Shown here one piece after another: positions 27,581 to 36,713 of a DNA stretch of 64,000 nt (position 1 is the stretch's first letter; the number at the start of each line of letters is the position of its first letter). The notes beneath the pieces were generated by a model. It saw nothing but the letters and a program-made list of their open reading frames with translations. It was not told where the DNA came from and did not search any database. The DNA lies in NCBI RefSeq assembly GCF_000720115.1, contig NZ_JOIR01000017.1:159223-223222 (forward strand). Direction: 5' to 3'. The position numbers were made by a program, and so were the translations under genes. The DNA comes from Streptomyces sp. NRRL F-2580 (GTDB taxonomy: Bacteria > Actinomycetota > Actinomycetes > Streptomycetales > Streptomycetaceae).

Positions 27581-27922
27581 TCAGGCGTTGTCGGGTTCCT
27601 CGTCGAAGTCCCCATCTTCCTCGTCGAGGTCCCACTCCATCGACTCGGGGTCGTATTCCACGGGCTCGCTGCTCCAGGAGGCCTGCGCGAGCTCCACGCC
27701 GGGGATGCCCACGACCAGGTCGGTGGGGTCCACCAGGTAGGCGAGGGCCTCCGATTCGTCCTCGCGGACGGCGGACTCGGCGTGGCCGCGCTCCTCGTCC
27801 GGCATGAACTCGTCGGCCTTGATGTGCGCGAGCGCGGCTCCGGTGAGTGCCTGAGTATCCGGCACCTCAAGGACCAAATCGACTCGAAGGCGGACGTAAC
27901 GTGATGTCTCAGAAGGGTTCAT
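27581..27922 (-). CDS. Conserved hypothetical acidic protein
   Basis: 113 residues. The N-terminal 40 residues (RYVRLRVDLVLEVPDTQAL) look like a beta strand-helix start, and the C-terminal third is highly acidic (DLDEEDGDFDEEPDNA at the very end). No membrane segment, signal peptide or known motif. I chose the ATG at 27922 rather than the longer upstream frame because the latter reads through the promoter region of the divergent LAXTG gene. I do not recognise a family beyond a Streptomyces-conserved hypothetical; function unknown. Confidence 0.8.
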   Translation of the reverse strand: MNPSETSRYVRLRVDLVLEVPDTQALTGAALAHIKADEFMPDEERGHAESAVREDESEALAYLVDPTDLVVGIPGVELAQASWSSEPVEYDPESMEWDLDEEDGDFDEEPDNA

Positions 27923-28029
27923 ACGACGGAGAGTAAGCCCGCGGGAGCCCTGACTTTCCCACGACCCGCCCCTTTCCGTAGCATCACCGCACACGGCCAA
28001 TTCGCTGCTGCCACAAGGGGGATCGCACC

Positions 28030-28356
28030 GTGTCCGCACGCCGACCGCTGCTCACCGCTCTCGGAGCGACCACCCTCCTCGCCGCCCTGTGGTTCGTGCC
28101 CTCCGCGGGCGCCACCTCACCAGGGGCCGCGGAGAGCCCGCCCGGTGTGCCCGCGGGCGCGAACACCGCGGAGAGCGGAACCGGCACGGAGCACGCCGAC
28201 GCCGCGGGCCCGCAGGCCCCGCCCGTCCTGCTCGCCGACACCGGCTCCGTCGACACCACCCCCTACCTGCTGGGCGGCACGCTCTGCCTCGGCGTCGGGG
28301 CCGGTTTCGTGGCCTTCTCCGTACGCCGCTCCCACTGCGCCTCGCGCTCCCTGTGA
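28030..28356 (+). CDS. Small secreted protein with LAXTG-type sorting signal
   Basis: 108 residues, GTG start. A signal peptide (about 1-28, ending near SAGA) precedes a short low-complexity mature part of roughly 40 residues, then LADTG at about 69-73, a hydrophobic helix (LLGGTLCLGVGAGFVAFSV) and the basic end RRSHCASRSL. LAXTG is the motif used by Streptomyces class E sortases, so a very small wall-anchored peptide is plausible. No class E sortase is in the window; the sortase at 57.3 kb is class F. The mature function is unknown. Confidence 0.78.
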   Translation: MSARRPLLTALGATTLLAALWFVPSAGATSPGAAESPPGVPAGANTAESGTGTEHADAAGPQAPPVLLADTGSVDTTPYLLGGTLCLGVGAGFVAFSVRRSHCASRSL

Positions 28357-28380
28357 GCGGATCGCGCTCCTGACAGACGG

Positions 28381-28418
28381 GAAGGGCCGCCCCGGGAGAG
28401 ATCCCGGAGCGGCCCTTC
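28381..28418. terminator. Bidirectional terminator before hutH stop
   Basis: 17-bp inverted repeat with one mismatch (28381-28397 and 28402-28418, starting GAAGGGCCG) and a 4-base loop, between the convergent LAXTG protein gene and hutH. Confidence 0.8.
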
Positions 28419-28439
28419 GCCGCACACCAGAGCCGGTCG

Positions 28440-29987
28440 TCAGGCGAGCGGGCCCGTCACCGGCTCCACCGCGGCGACGAGGCCGCCCGAGCGGACGAAC
28501 GCGTCGGCGGCCGCCAGGTCAGGGGCGAGGAAACGATCCGGCCCGGGACCCTGCACACCCGCCGCGCGGGCGGCCTCGATCGCGGCCCGGCTGGCCGGCG
28601 CCGCGGTGAGCCCGTGGCGCAGCTCGATGGCGCGGGTGGCCGCGTACAGCTCGATGGCGATGATCCGCGTCAGGTTGTCGACGGCGGTACGGAGCTTGCG
28701 CGCGGCCGACCAGCCCATCGAGACGTGGTCCTCCTGCATGGCGGAGGAGGGGATCGAGTCGGCGGAGGCCGGCACCGCGAGCCGCTTCATCTCGCTGACC
28801 AGGGCGGCCTGCGTGTACTGGGCGATCATCAGACCGGAGTCCACACCGGCGTCGTCCGCGAGGAACGGCGGCAGGCCGTGCGAGCGGTTCTTGTCGAGCA
28901 GCCGGTCGGTGCGGCGCTCGGCGATGGAGCCGAGGTCGGCGGCCGCGATGGCCAGGAAGTCCAGGACGTAGGCGACCGGGGCCCCGTGGAAGTTGCCGTT
29001 GGACTCCACGCGCCCGTCGGGCAGCACCACCGGGTTGTCGACGGCGGCGGCCAGCTCGCGGGAGGCCACCAGGGCGGCGTGCGCCATGGTGTCGCGGCCC
29101 GCGCCGGCGACCTGCGGGGCGCAGCGCACCGAGTACGCGTCCTGCACGCGCGGGGCGGTCTCCTCCTGGTAGTGGCGGACGAGCCCGGAGCCCTTCAGTA
29201 CGGCGGCCATGTTGGCGGCGGAGGCGCTCTGGCCGGGGTGCGGGCGGATGGCGTGCAGCTCGGGCTGGAGGACCTTCTCGGTGCCGAGGAGCGCTTCCAG
29301 GGTGAGGGCGGCGGTGATGTCGGCGCAGGTGTAGAGCTTGCCGAGGTCGGCGAGGGCCATGACGAGCATGCCGAGCATGCCGTCGGTGCCGTTGAGGAGG
29401 GCGAGGCCCTCCTTCTCGCGGAGCTCGACGGGGGTGATCCCGGCTTCGGCGAGCAGTTCGCCGGCGGGGCGGACCGTTCCGTCCGGGCCCTCGGCGTCGC
29501 CCTCGCCCATCAGCGCGAGCGCGCAGTGGGACAGCGGCGCGAGGTCGCCGGAGCAGCCGAGGGACCCGTACTCGTGGACGACGGGGGTGATCCCGGCGTT
29601 GAGCACGTCGGCCATGGTCTGGGCGACGGAGGGCCGTACGCCGGTGTGCCCGGAGGCGACGGTCTTCAGCCGGAGGAACATCAGCGCGCGGACCACCTCG
29701 CGCTCGACGCGCGGGCCCATGCCGGCGGCGTGCGAGCGGACGATGTTGCGCTGGAGCTGGGCGCGCAGCTCGGGACTGATGTGCCGGGAGGCGAGGGCAC
29801 CGAATCCGGTGGACACCCCGTAGACGGGCTCGGGCTTGGCGGCGAGGGCGTCGACGATCTCGCGGGCGCGGGCGAGTGCGTCGAGCGCCTCGCCGGACAG
29901 CTCGACCCGTGCGTTGCCGCGGGCGACGGCGATGACGTCCTCGGCAGTGGTCCCGGAGGTCCCGACCACAACAGTGTGCATATCCAT
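28440..29987 (-). CDS. hutH: Histidine ammonia-lyase
   Basis: Converts L-histidine to trans-urocanate and ammonia, the first step of histidine catabolism. The 515 residues contain YGVSTGFGALASR near 52-64 and the MIO prosthetic-group loop GSLGCSGDLAPLSH near 141-154. The loop triad is Cys-Ser-Gly rather than the common Ala-Ser-Gly, as also known for Streptomyces histidase. SSAMQEDHVSMGW near 410-422 completes the active site. The start is the ATG of MDMHTVVVGTSG, preceded by AGGGTG at 7 bases. No other hut gene is adjacent, which is normal for streptomycetes where hut genes are dispersed. Confidence 0.96.
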   Translation of the reverse strand: MDMHTVVVGTSGTTAEDVIAVARGNARVELSGEALDALARAREIVDALAAKPEPVYGVSTGFGALASRHISPELRAQLQRNIVRSHAAGMGPRVEREVVRALMFLRLKTVASGHTGVRPSVAQTMADVLNAGITPVVHEYGSLGCSGDLAPLSHCALALMGEGDAEGPDGTVRPAGELLAEAGITPVELREKEGLALLNGTDGMLGMLVMALADLGKLYTCADITAALTLEALLGTEKVLQPELHAIRPHPGQSASAANMAAVLKGSGLVRHYQEETAPRVQDAYSVRCAPQVAGAGRDTMAHAALVASRELAAAVDNPVVLPDGRVESNGNFHGAPVAYVLDFLAIAAADLGSIAERRTDRLLDKNRSHGLPPFLADDAGVDSGLMIAQYTQAALVSEMKRLAVPASADSIPSSAMQEDHVSMGWSAARKLRTAVDNLTRIIAIELYAATRAIELRHGLTAAPASRAAIEAARAAGVQGPGPDRFLAPDLAAADAFVRSGGLVAAVEPVTGPLA

Positions 29988-30067
29988 ATTCAGCACCCTA
30001 CGGATTGAATCGCTACATGTCACTAGGGGAAATTGTCACGATCGCGACCGACGAGTAACCCTTACGT

Positions 30068-31183
30068 TCACTGCCGCCCGCGGAAGCGGCGCCGCTCCCC
30101 CGGGGCCTCTTGGGCGGCGGCGTCCGCAAGCCGGACCACCGCGGTGTCCCGCCCCGCCACCACCGGCCCGGCCGAGCGCGCGGCCTTCGCCTTGTACTGG
30201 GCGGCGTCGGCCAGCCGGAACAGCCGCCGGGAGGACTTCACCGGCCCGATCGGGTCCCCGGTGGAGGCCACCCCGCAGGCCACGCCCTCGCCCAGCTCCA
30301 GTTCGGCCGCCCGGGCGCACACCTCCTCGGTGACCCGGACCACCTCGTCGGCGCTCGGGCCGACCCCGACCAGGCAGAACTCGTCACCGCCCAGGCGCGC
30401 CACCAGCGCGCCGGGCAGCATGGCCCCGCACAGGCTGAGCACCGACCCGAACCGCTCCAGCAGCCGGTCCCCCATGGCATGGCCCAGGGTGTCGTTGACC
30501 TTCTTCAGCCCGTTCAGGTCGCACACGACGAGGCTGACCACCACCCCGGTGCGCCGGTGCTCCTCCAGGGCCCCGTCCAGCCGCATGTCGACCGCCCGCC
30601 GGTTCGCGAGCCCGGTCAGCGGATCGGTGAAGGCGAGCCGCCGGGCCTCCTCCAGCCGCTCGTTCTGCGCCAGGCCGGCCGCGATCACGGCGGCGAGCAC
30701 GGTGGCGAACTCGGCGTCGTCCTCGTCGAAGTCGGGCAGCCCCTCGTCCCGGGCCACGTACAGCTCGCCCCAGGCCCGGCCGCTGAGCACGACCGGCGCG
30801 ACCACGCAGGTACCGCGGCCGCGGTGGCGCAAGGCCTCCCCGCGCCGCCCCGGCCGGTCGCCGACGGCGCTCTCGACCCAGGCGTGCGGGCCGCCGCCGC
30901 CGACCCACCGTTCGTGGAGGAACTCGGTGATCTCGGGGAAGTCGTGCACGGGGTAGGACTCGTCCTCGGGGAACTCCTCCTCCCCGGCCCGCCGCTCTCC
31001 CTCGTTCACGAGTACGCGCAGCCGCCCCCGCTCCCGCTCCCACGCGGAGATCGCGGCGAACGAGCCGTCCAGCGCCGTGCGCGCCCCCCGCGCCGCCGCC
31101 CGCACACTGTCCCGCGGCGCGCAGGCCGCGGCCATCGCCTGCGCGAGGCTCACCACGGCCCGCAGCCGCCCGTCGACTCCCAT
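30068..31183 (-). CDS. GAF-GGDEF putative diguanylate cyclase
   Basis: 371-residue soluble protein. Residues 15-185 form a GAF-like sensor domain, and residues 195-340 a GGDEF domain starting at TDPLTGLANRRAVD. The active-site loop ARLGGDEFCLV near 264-274 is intact, and the substrate Asn region DLNGLKKVNDTLGHAMGD is present near 225-242, so cyclic-di-GMP synthesis is expected. The product-inhibition RxxD motif that normally lies five residues before GGDEF is absent. In Streptomyces c-di-GMP holds BldD active and delays development. No membrane span. ATG start chosen over an adjoining GTG. Confidence 0.9.
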   Translation of the reverse strand: MGVDGRLRAVVSLAQAMAAACAPRDSVRAAARGARTALDGSFAAISAWERERGRLRVLVNEGERRAGEEEFPEDESYPVHDFPEITEFLHERWVGGGGPHAWVESAVGDRPGRRGEALRHRGRGTCVVAPVVLSGRAWGELYVARDEGLPDFDEDDAEFATVLAAVIAAGLAQNERLEEARRLAFTDPLTGLANRRAVDMRLDGALEEHRRTGVVVSLVVCDLNGLKKVNDTLGHAMGDRLLERFGSVLSLCGAMLPGALVARLGGDEFCLVGVGPSADEVVRVTEEVCARAAELELGEGVACGVASTGDPIGPVKSSRRLFRLADAAQYKAKAARSAGPVVAGRDTAVVRLADAAAQEAPGERRRFRGRQ

Positions 31184-31299
31184 CACCCCAGGTTAGGGAG
31201 TTTTGCCCGATTTGGTACGCGTGACGCCGCTCGGGAGACACCGCCCGGGACCCGCCGGGCGGGCGCCGGGCATCCCGGCGGGGAGGGGCGGCGGGCCGG

Positions 31300-32100
31300 C
31301 TACTCCCCCGGCCAGTTCGGCTTGCGCTTCTCGTTGAACGCCGCCACGCCCTCCGCCCGGTCCCCGGAGAAGGCCACCGTCCGCCAGGCCGCGTCCTCGA
31401 TCTCCAGACCGGCCGCCAGGTCCATCCCGTGCCCCAGCCGCAGCGCCCGCTTGGCCGCCCGCAGACCCACCGGGGAGTTCGCCGCCATCCGGGACGCCAG
31501 GGCCAGCGCCTCGGCCCTGTCCCGCCCCGCCGGGACCAGCGAGTCCACCAGCCCCAGGGACAGCGCCTCGGCCGCCTCCACCCGGCGCGCCGTGAAGATC
31601 AGCTCGGCCGCCCGCGCCGCACCCACCCGGCGCGGCAGCAGCTGCGTACCGCCGCCGCCCGGGATCACGCCCACCGACACCTCGGGCAGCCCGACCACCG
31701 CGGTCTCGTCGGCCACGATCACGTCGCAGGCCAGGGCCAGCTCGAAGCCGCCGCCCAGCGCGAAACCGTGCACGGCCGCGACCGTCGGCACCGGAAGCTC
31801 CAGCACGCCCCCGTACGCCCCCCGCGTGGTCGGCCGCTGCCGCACCAGCTCGGCGTCCGACAGCGAGTTCCGCTCCTTGAGGTCCGCCCCGACGCAGAAG
31901 GCCCGCTCCGCGGTGGAGGACAGCACCACCACCCGCACCGACGGGTCCGCCGCGAGCGCCGCGCAGGCGGCGCCGATCGAGCGGGCCATCTCCGTCGACA
32001 CCGCGTTCATCGCCTTGGGGCGGTCCATCGCCAGCTCCGCGACGTGCCCGTCGCCCTCCCGACGTACCGCGACGAACTCTCCGAAGCGCTGCTCAGACAT
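31300..32100 (-). CDS. Enoyl-CoA hydratase/isomerase
   Basis: Crotonase-fold protein of 266 residues, expected to hydrate 2-enoyl-CoA in fatty acid or branched-chain acid breakdown. The oxyanion-hole blocks ERAFCVGADLKE near 67-78 and FALGGGFELAL near 113-123 are intact. Both catalytic glutamates are present, in GGGFELAL and in GLPEVSVGVIPGGGGTQLLPR near 139-159, so this is an active hydratase-type site and not an isomerase-only variant. The exact substrate is not readable. It lies downstream of cya and upstream of the GGDEF gene in the same direction, with gaps above 100 bp on each side. Confidence 0.93.
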   Translation of the reverse strand: MSEQRFGEFVAVRREGDGHVAELAMDRPKAMNAVSTEMARSIGAACAALAADPSVRVVVLSSTAERAFCVGADLKERNSLSDAELVRQRPTTRGAYGGVLELPVPTVAAVHGFALGGGFELALACDVIVADETAVVGLPEVSVGVIPGGGGTQLLPRRVGAARAAELIFTARRVEAAEALSLGLVDSLVPAGRDRAEALALASRMAANSPVGLRAAKRALRLGHGMDLAAGLEIEDAAWRTVAFSGDRAEGVAAFNEKRKPNWPGE

Positions 32101-32255
32101 GCCTGCGACCCTCCCGGTTAACGAGCGTTATCGCCGCACTCTAGTGCGCGGGGAGGCCACCGGGTCAAGGCTGCGCGGTTCCGGGGCACGGCTGCGCCCC
32201 GGCCCGCCGGCGGGAGGCCCGGGGCCCATCCGTCCGTACGGGCCCCGCAGGCGCG

Positions 32256-33437
32256 TCAGGCGGGGTTCTTGGGCTTCCTGCGGGTCAGCGACCAGGGCTC
32301 CACCACGCCGAGGCCGCGCACCGGGCGCTGCCACATCGGCTGGAGGGCGAACCGGTAGGACACCTCGTCGAGCGAGGCCTCGGCCTCCTTCTCCGACACC
32401 GGGGCGGCCCCGGTCCGGGAGAGCTCCTCGGCCATAGCGCCGTCCACCAGCACCGCGTCCTTGGGGGCTATGGACGTCAGCCGGCTCGCCAGGTTCACGG
32501 TGGTCCCGAAGACGTCGCCCATGCGGGTCGTCACCGTGCCGAAGGCGATCCCGACCCGCAGCTCGGGCATCTGCGCGTCGAGCTCCATCGTCTCGATCAG
32601 CCGCAGCGCGATCTCCGCCGCCGTCGCCGCGTCGTCGGCGCAGTACAGCACCTCGTCGCCGAGCGTCTTGATCAGCCGGCCGCCGTGCGCGGCCACCAGG
32701 TCCGCCGCGGTCGTCTCGAAGGACTCGACCAGCTCGCCGAGCTCCTCCTCCTCCAGCCGCCGCGTGAGGCGGGTGAAGCCCACCAGGTCGGCGAAGCCCA
32801 CCGCGAGCCGCCGGTCGACCATCTCGTCGTCGTCCGCGACCTGCACCACGCGCCCCGTGGCGGCCGCCAGCTGCCGCCGCCACACGTAGACGAGGAATTC
32901 CTCCAGCTCGGGCAGGAGCAGCTCCACCAGGGGGTACGTGACCTCCGTACGGGTCATCCCCGGCTCCGGCGGCTCCGTCAGCCCTTCCAGGAACGAGTCG
33001 ATCTGCCACTCGGCCAGCCGCGCCGTGGTCTGCCCGGTGGACCTGGCCACCTGCACCGCCATCGGCTCGGACAGCAGCCCGGCCTCCACCAGACCGGCGA
33101 GCCGGCGCAGGGCCAGTACGTCGGCCTCGGTCAGCGCCTTGGCCTGCCCGATGTCGGCGAAGCCCATGGCCCGCCAGAAACGGGAGGCGAGCTCCATGGA
33201 CACACCGGCGCTCCGGGCGGCCTGGAACGGCGTGTACCGGCGCTCGGCCCCGAGGATCAGCTGCTCCAGCCGGATGGCGAGGGGATCCGCCGTCGGCTGG
33301 GCCGTGTGGTCGACCTCGTGGTGCGGGGTGTGCCGGTCACGGCCGATCGGGGTGACAGGGCCGGACGAGGAGCCGCCGGCGCCGTGGGACGCGCTGGACG
33401 CAGAGTCGTCGACGGTCAAGGGCCGCCTCCTGTCCAT
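32256..33437 (-). CDS. cya: Class III adenylate cyclase
   Basis: Makes cAMP from ATP; the streptomycete enzyme is needed for normal germination and development. 393 residues: a disordered Ser/Gly/His N-terminus (1-50), a helical regulatory region (55-200) and the cyclase domain (about 215-375). Catalytic residues are visible: first metal Asp in VGFADLVGFTRL near 214-225, substrate Lys and second metal Asp in LIKTLGDEVLY near 255-265, and the transition-state Asn/Arg in FGTTVNLASRL near 308-318. There is no membrane segment, so it is a soluble form. Start ATG 33437 as in the family. Confidence 0.93.
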   Translation of the reverse strand: MDRRRPLTVDDSASSASHGAGGSSSGPVTPIGRDRHTPHHEVDHTAQPTADPLAIRLEQLILGAERRYTPFQAARSAGVSMELASRFWRAMGFADIGQAKALTEADVLALRRLAGLVEAGLLSEPMAVQVARSTGQTTARLAEWQIDSFLEGLTEPPEPGMTRTEVTYPLVELLLPELEEFLVYVWRRQLAAATGRVVQVADDDEMVDRRLAVGFADLVGFTRLTRRLEEEELGELVESFETTAADLVAAHGGRLIKTLGDEVLYCADDAATAAEIALRLIETMELDAQMPELRVGIAFGTVTTRMGDVFGTTVNLASRLTSIAPKDAVLVDGAMAEELSRTGAAPVSEKEAEASLDEVSYRFALQPMWQRPVRGLGVVEPWSLTRRKPKNPA

Positions 33438-33648
33438 TCCGTGCGCACTGCCCTGCGAACCGGTTGATCACCACGAGCACCGGGATCGCCTAAACCATAC
33501 GGCAGGTGTGCCGTAGCTCACTCCCCCTCCCCTTTTTGCGACCCGGTCCGCCTCCGGGGCGCCCGGGCCGGGCATGAGGCCGAACCCGCCCGAAATGCTG
33601 CTTCCACACATTTCTCCGCGCGTCCGGCCCCCTTCCCACCGTGCCCCG

Positions 33649-34515
33649 TCAGTGCACGGAGCGCAGGTGGACGACGTCCCCCGCCCCCACCGCCTCGTGC
33701 TGTCCCTCGGCCGTACGGATCACCAGCCGGCCATCGGTGTCCACCGCTTCGGCCGTTCCGGTGAGGGTGCGCCCGCCCGGGAGCTCCGCGCGGACGTGGC
33801 GGCCGAGGGTGGCGCAGCCCGCCGCGTAGGTCTCCTGGAGGCCGCTGGCGGCGGGGTCGCCGCCCGCCGCGCGCCAGTTCACGTACCACTCCTCCAGGGA
33901 CCGCAGTACGGCCCTCAGCAGCGGGTCCCGGTCGGTCACGGCGGCCTTGGCCAGCGCCAGCGAGCCCGCGGCCGGTACGGGCAGCTCGTCCTCGGTGAGG
34001 CTCACGTTGAGCCCGATCCCGACGACCACCCCCCCGGCGACGCGCTCGGCGAGGATCCCGCCGGTCTTGCGCTCCTCGCCCTCCACGGTGACCAGGAGGT
34101 CGTTGGGCCATTTGAGGGCGGTGTCCACACCCGCCGCGCGGGACAGCCCGGTCGCGGTGGCCACCCCGGCCAGCAGGGTCAGCCACCCCCACCGCTCCTG
34201 CGGCACCGCGTCTCCCGGCTTGAACAGCACGGAGAAGAACAGCCCGGACCGGGCCGGCGCGACCCAGCTCCGGTCCAGCCGCCCCCGCCCGGCGCTCTGC
34301 TCCTCGGCGACGAGCACGGCCCCCTCGGGCAGCTCCGGCGCCCGGGCGGCGAGGTCGGTGTTGGTGGAACCGGTGGTGGCGACCACCTCCAGGGAGGTCC
34401 ACAGCCCTCCCCCGGTCACGAGGGCCCGCCGCAACCCCTCGGCGTTCAGCGGCGGCCGCTCCAGGTTCGACCAACGACCGGCGGAAGCTCCTGCTGATGC
34501 ATCTGATGGCGTCAT
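33649..34515 (-). CDS. birA: Biotin--[acetyl-CoA-carboxylase] ligase
   Basis: Activates biotin to biotinyl-AMP and attaches it to the carrier-domain lysine, here most likely of AccA2. The 288 residues begin directly with the catalytic domain (no N-terminal HTH), so this is a monofunctional class I ligase without DNA-binding repression. TTGSTNTDL near 47-55, the adenylate loop SAGRGRLDRSWVAP near 73-86 and LKWPNDLLV near 137-145 are present. It is divergent from pccB, the carboxyltransferase gene, which links ligase and biotin enzyme in one control region. ATG chosen at MTPSDASA; the longer upstream frame runs into the divergent gene. Confidence 0.93.
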   Translation of the reverse strand: MTPSDASAGASAGRWSNLERPPLNAEGLRRALVTGGGLWTSLEVVATTGSTNTDLAARAPELPEGAVLVAEEQSAGRGRLDRSWVAPARSGLFFSVLFKPGDAVPQERWGWLTLLAGVATATGLSRAAGVDTALKWPNDLLVTVEGEERKTGGILAERVAGGVVVGIGLNVSLTEDELPVPAAGSLALAKAAVTDRDPLLRAVLRSLEEWYVNWRAAGGDPAASGLQETYAAGCATLGRHVRAELPGGRTLTGTAEAVDTDGRLVIRTAEGQHEAVGAGDVVHLRSVH

Positions 34516-34596
34516 GCAACCCACAGTAGGTGTGTCAAACGCCGCACTGCCGAGCGCCATGCCCGCCGATACGCTACGCACCAGTAGCCAGCAGTA

Positions 34597-34622
34597 GTCA
34601 ATCAATTGACCAGGCAGTTGAC
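34597..34622. promoter_or_regulatory. Palindrome in the birA-pccB divergent promoter region
   Basis: GTCAATCAATTGAC at 34597-34610 is a 14-bp palindrome (6-bp arms, 2-base centre), followed 7 bases later by a further TTGAC at 34618-34622. It is strikingly A+T-rich for this region and sits 37 bp before the pccB start. It may be an operator, or may include a -35 element (TTGACC or TTGACA). Confidence 0.45.
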
Positions 34623-34646
34623 ACCATGCAGGGAGCCGCGACCCCG

Positions 34647-36233
34647 ATGTCACATCCGTCAGAGCCGATCGACATGCACACCACCGCGGGCAAGATCGCG
34701 GATCTGCAGCGCCGCATCGACGAAGCCACCCACGCCGGATCCGCCCGTGCCGTGGAGAAGCAACACGCCAAGGGCAAGCTGACGGCGCGTGAGCGGGTTG
34801 CCCTGCTGCTGGACGAGGGTTCCTTCGTCGAGCTGGACGAGTTCGCCCGGCACCGCTCCACCAACTTCGGGCTGGAGAAGACCCGCCCCTACGGCGACGG
34901 GGTCGTCACCGGCTACGGCACGGTGGACGGCCGTCCGGTAGCCGTGTTCTCGCAGGACTTCACCGTCTTCGGCGGTGCCCTCGGCGAGGTCTACGGCCAG
35001 AAGATCATGAAGGTCATGGACTTCGCGCTGAAGACGGGCTGCCCCCTCGTCGGCATCAACGACTCCGGCGGCGCCCGCATCCAGGAGGGCGTCAGCGCGC
35101 TGGGCATGTACGGGGAGATCTTCCGCCGCAACGTCCACGCGTCCGGCGTCATCCCGCAGATCAGCCTGATCGTCGGGCCCTGCGCCGGCGGCGCCGTGTA
35201 CTCCCCGGCCATCACCGACTTCACGGTCATGGTCGACCAGACCTCGCACATGTTCATCACCGGCCCGGACGTCATCAAGACGGTCACCGGCGAGGACGTC
35301 GGCTTCGAGGAGCTGGGCGGGGCGCGCACCCACAACAGCACGTCCGGCGTGGCCCACCACATGGCGGGCGACGAGAAGGACGCCATCGAGTACGTGAAGT
35401 CGCTCCTCGCGTACCTGCCGTCGAACAACCTCTCCGAGCCGCCGGCCTTCCCGGAGGAGGCGGACACCGAGGTCTCCGACCTCGACCGCGAGCTCGACGT
35501 GCTGATCCCGGACAGCGCGAACCAGCCGTACGACATGCACACCGTGATCGAGCACGTGCTGGACGACGGCGAGTTCCTGGAGACGCAGGCGCTCTTCGCG
35601 CCGAACATCCTGACGGGTTTCGGCCGGGTCGAGGGCCACCCGGTGGGCATCGTCGCCAACCAGCCGATGCAGTTCGCCGGCTGCCTGGACATCAACGCCT
35701 CCGAGAAGGCGGCACGGTTCGTCCGGACCTGCGACGCCTTCAACGTCCCGGTGCTGACCTTCGTGGACGTGCCGGGCTTCCTGCCGGGCACGGACCAGGA
35801 GTACAACGGAATCATCCGGCGCGGCGCGAAGCTGATCTACGCGTACGCCGAGGCGACCGTCCCCCTGATCACGGTCATCACCCGCAAGGCCTTCGGCGGC
35901 GCGTACGACGTCATGGGCTCCAAGCACCTCGGCGCGGACCTGAACCTGGCCTGGCCGACCGCGCAGATCGCCGTCATGGGCGCGCAGGGCGCGGTGAACA
36001 TCCTGCACCGCCGGACCATCGCGGAGGCGGACAATGTGGAGGAGACCCGGGCACGGCTCATCGCCGAGTACGAGGACGCGCTGCTCAACCCGTACACGGC
36101 CGCCGAGCGCGGTTACATCGACGCGGTGACCATGCCGTCCGAGACCCGGGCGCACGTGGTCAAGGGGCTTCGGCAGCTGCGCACCAAGCGGGAGTCCCTG
36201 CCGCCGAAGAAGCACGGCAACATCCCCCTCTAG
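34647..36233 (+). CDS. pccB: Propionyl-CoA carboxylase beta subunit (carboxyltransferase)
   Basis: Transfers carboxyl from carboxybiotin to propionyl-CoA (methylmalonyl-CoA formation). The 528 residues hold both crotonase-like halves: the N-terminal biotin/acyl site with [18 protein letters not shown] near 132-149 and the [12 protein letters not shown] oxyanion loop near 176-187, and the C-terminal half with [12 protein letters not shown] near 375-386 and [14 protein letters not shown] near 415-428. The Asp near 427 of the family (D422 in S. coelicolor PccB), which selects propionyl- over acetyl-CoA, lies in this AYDVMG block. The ATG start matches the family; an upstream in-frame ATG at 34626 is possible. 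pccE follows after 18 bp. Confidence 0.95.
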   Translation: MSHPSEPIDMHTTAGKIADLQRRIDEATHAGSARAVEKQHAKGKLTARERVALLLDEGSFVELDEFARHRSTNFGLEKTRPYGDGVVTGYGTVDGRPVAVFSQDFTVFGGALGEVYGQKIMKVMDFALKTGCPLVGINDSGGARIQEGVSALGMYGEIFRRNVHASGVIPQISLIVGPCAGGAVYSPAITDFTVMVDQTSHMFITGPDVIKTVTGEDVGFEELGGARTHNSTSGVAHHMAGDEKDAIEYVKSLLAYLPSNNLSEPPAFPEEADTEVSDLDRELDVLIPDSANQPYDMHTVIEHVLDDGEFLETQALFAPNILTGFGRVEGHPVGIVANQPMQFAGCLDINASEKAARFVRTCDAFNVPVLTFVDVPGFLPGTDQEYNGIIRRGAKLIYAYAEATVPLITVITRKAFGGAYDVMGSKHLGADLNLAWPTAQIAVMGAQGAVNILHRRTIAEADNVEETRARLIAEYEDALLNPYTAAERGYIDAVTMPSETRAHVVKGLRQLRTKRESLPPKKHGNIPL

Positions 36234-36251
36234 TCCCTCCAGGAGGTCTCT

Positions 36252-36461
36252 GTGGTGATCAAGGTCGTCAAGGGCAATCCGACCCCGGAGGAGCTGGCCG
36301 CCGCACTGGCGGTGGTCCAAGCGCGCGCGGCGGTGCTCGCTTCGGCACCGTCGGGCGCCCCGCCGGTCGCGGACGAGTGGTCGACGCCGTCGCGGGTGGC
36401 ACGGCGCCGGCTGCCGCGTCCGGGCCCGCGCGCGTGGGGCCGTACGTACTGGCCCGGCTAG
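36252..36461 (+). CDS. pccE: Acyl-CoA carboxylase epsilon subunit
   Basis: Small actinobacterial subunit (69 residues) that binds and stimulates the alpha-beta carboxylase complex. The family signature is clear: VIKVVKGNPTPEELAAALAV at the N-terminus, a variable Ala/Pro linker and the C-terminal W-x-x-P...R...W pattern (DEWSTPSRVARRR, then RAWGRTYWPG). GTG start preceded by CCAGGAGG. The position 18 bp after pccB fixes the assignment. Confidence 0.93.
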   Translation: MVIKVVKGNPTPEELAAALAVVQARAAVLASAPSGAPPVADEWSTPSRVARRRLPRPGPRAWGRTYWPG

Positions 36462-36542
36462 CCGAAGATGACGTGAACGCGGGACGGCGCCTGAGTACCC
36501 GTACTCAGGCGCCGCACCGGTTCCCGGGGCCAGGATCGGAGC

Positions 36543-36683
36543 ATGCTCTGGTCCGACCCGAAGAACGAGCCGCCCAAGGAAATGCGCGACGCGCAGGCGA
36601 TGATCCGGCGGCTGAGCGTGGTGCTCGCCCTCGCCATGCTCGTCGTGGTCTACGTCCTGGGCGTGGGCACGGGCCACTTCTAG
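36543..36683 (+). CDS. 46-residue single-span membrane protein in the pcc operon
   Basis: Short frame with ATG start: a charged N-terminus ([20 protein letters not shown], residues 4-23), then a clean membrane helix ([19 protein letters not shown], 24-42) and a stop. Codon use keeps the strong third-position GC of its neighbours, which supports coding. It lies 81 bp after pccE in the same direction. Function unknown; it might anchor or modulate the carboxylase, but that is speculation. Confidence 0.6.
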   Translation: MLWSDPKNEPPKEMRDAQAMIRRLSVVLALAMLVVVYVLGVGTGHF

Positions 36684-36713
36684 GGCCGCCCCGCGGGCCC
36701 CCTCCGAGCCTGT

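Noticed and set aside
28440..29987. Mutated MIO motif (CSG) in HutH
   Set aside because: Cys-Ser-Gly is the known form in Streptomyces histidase and is not an anomaly.
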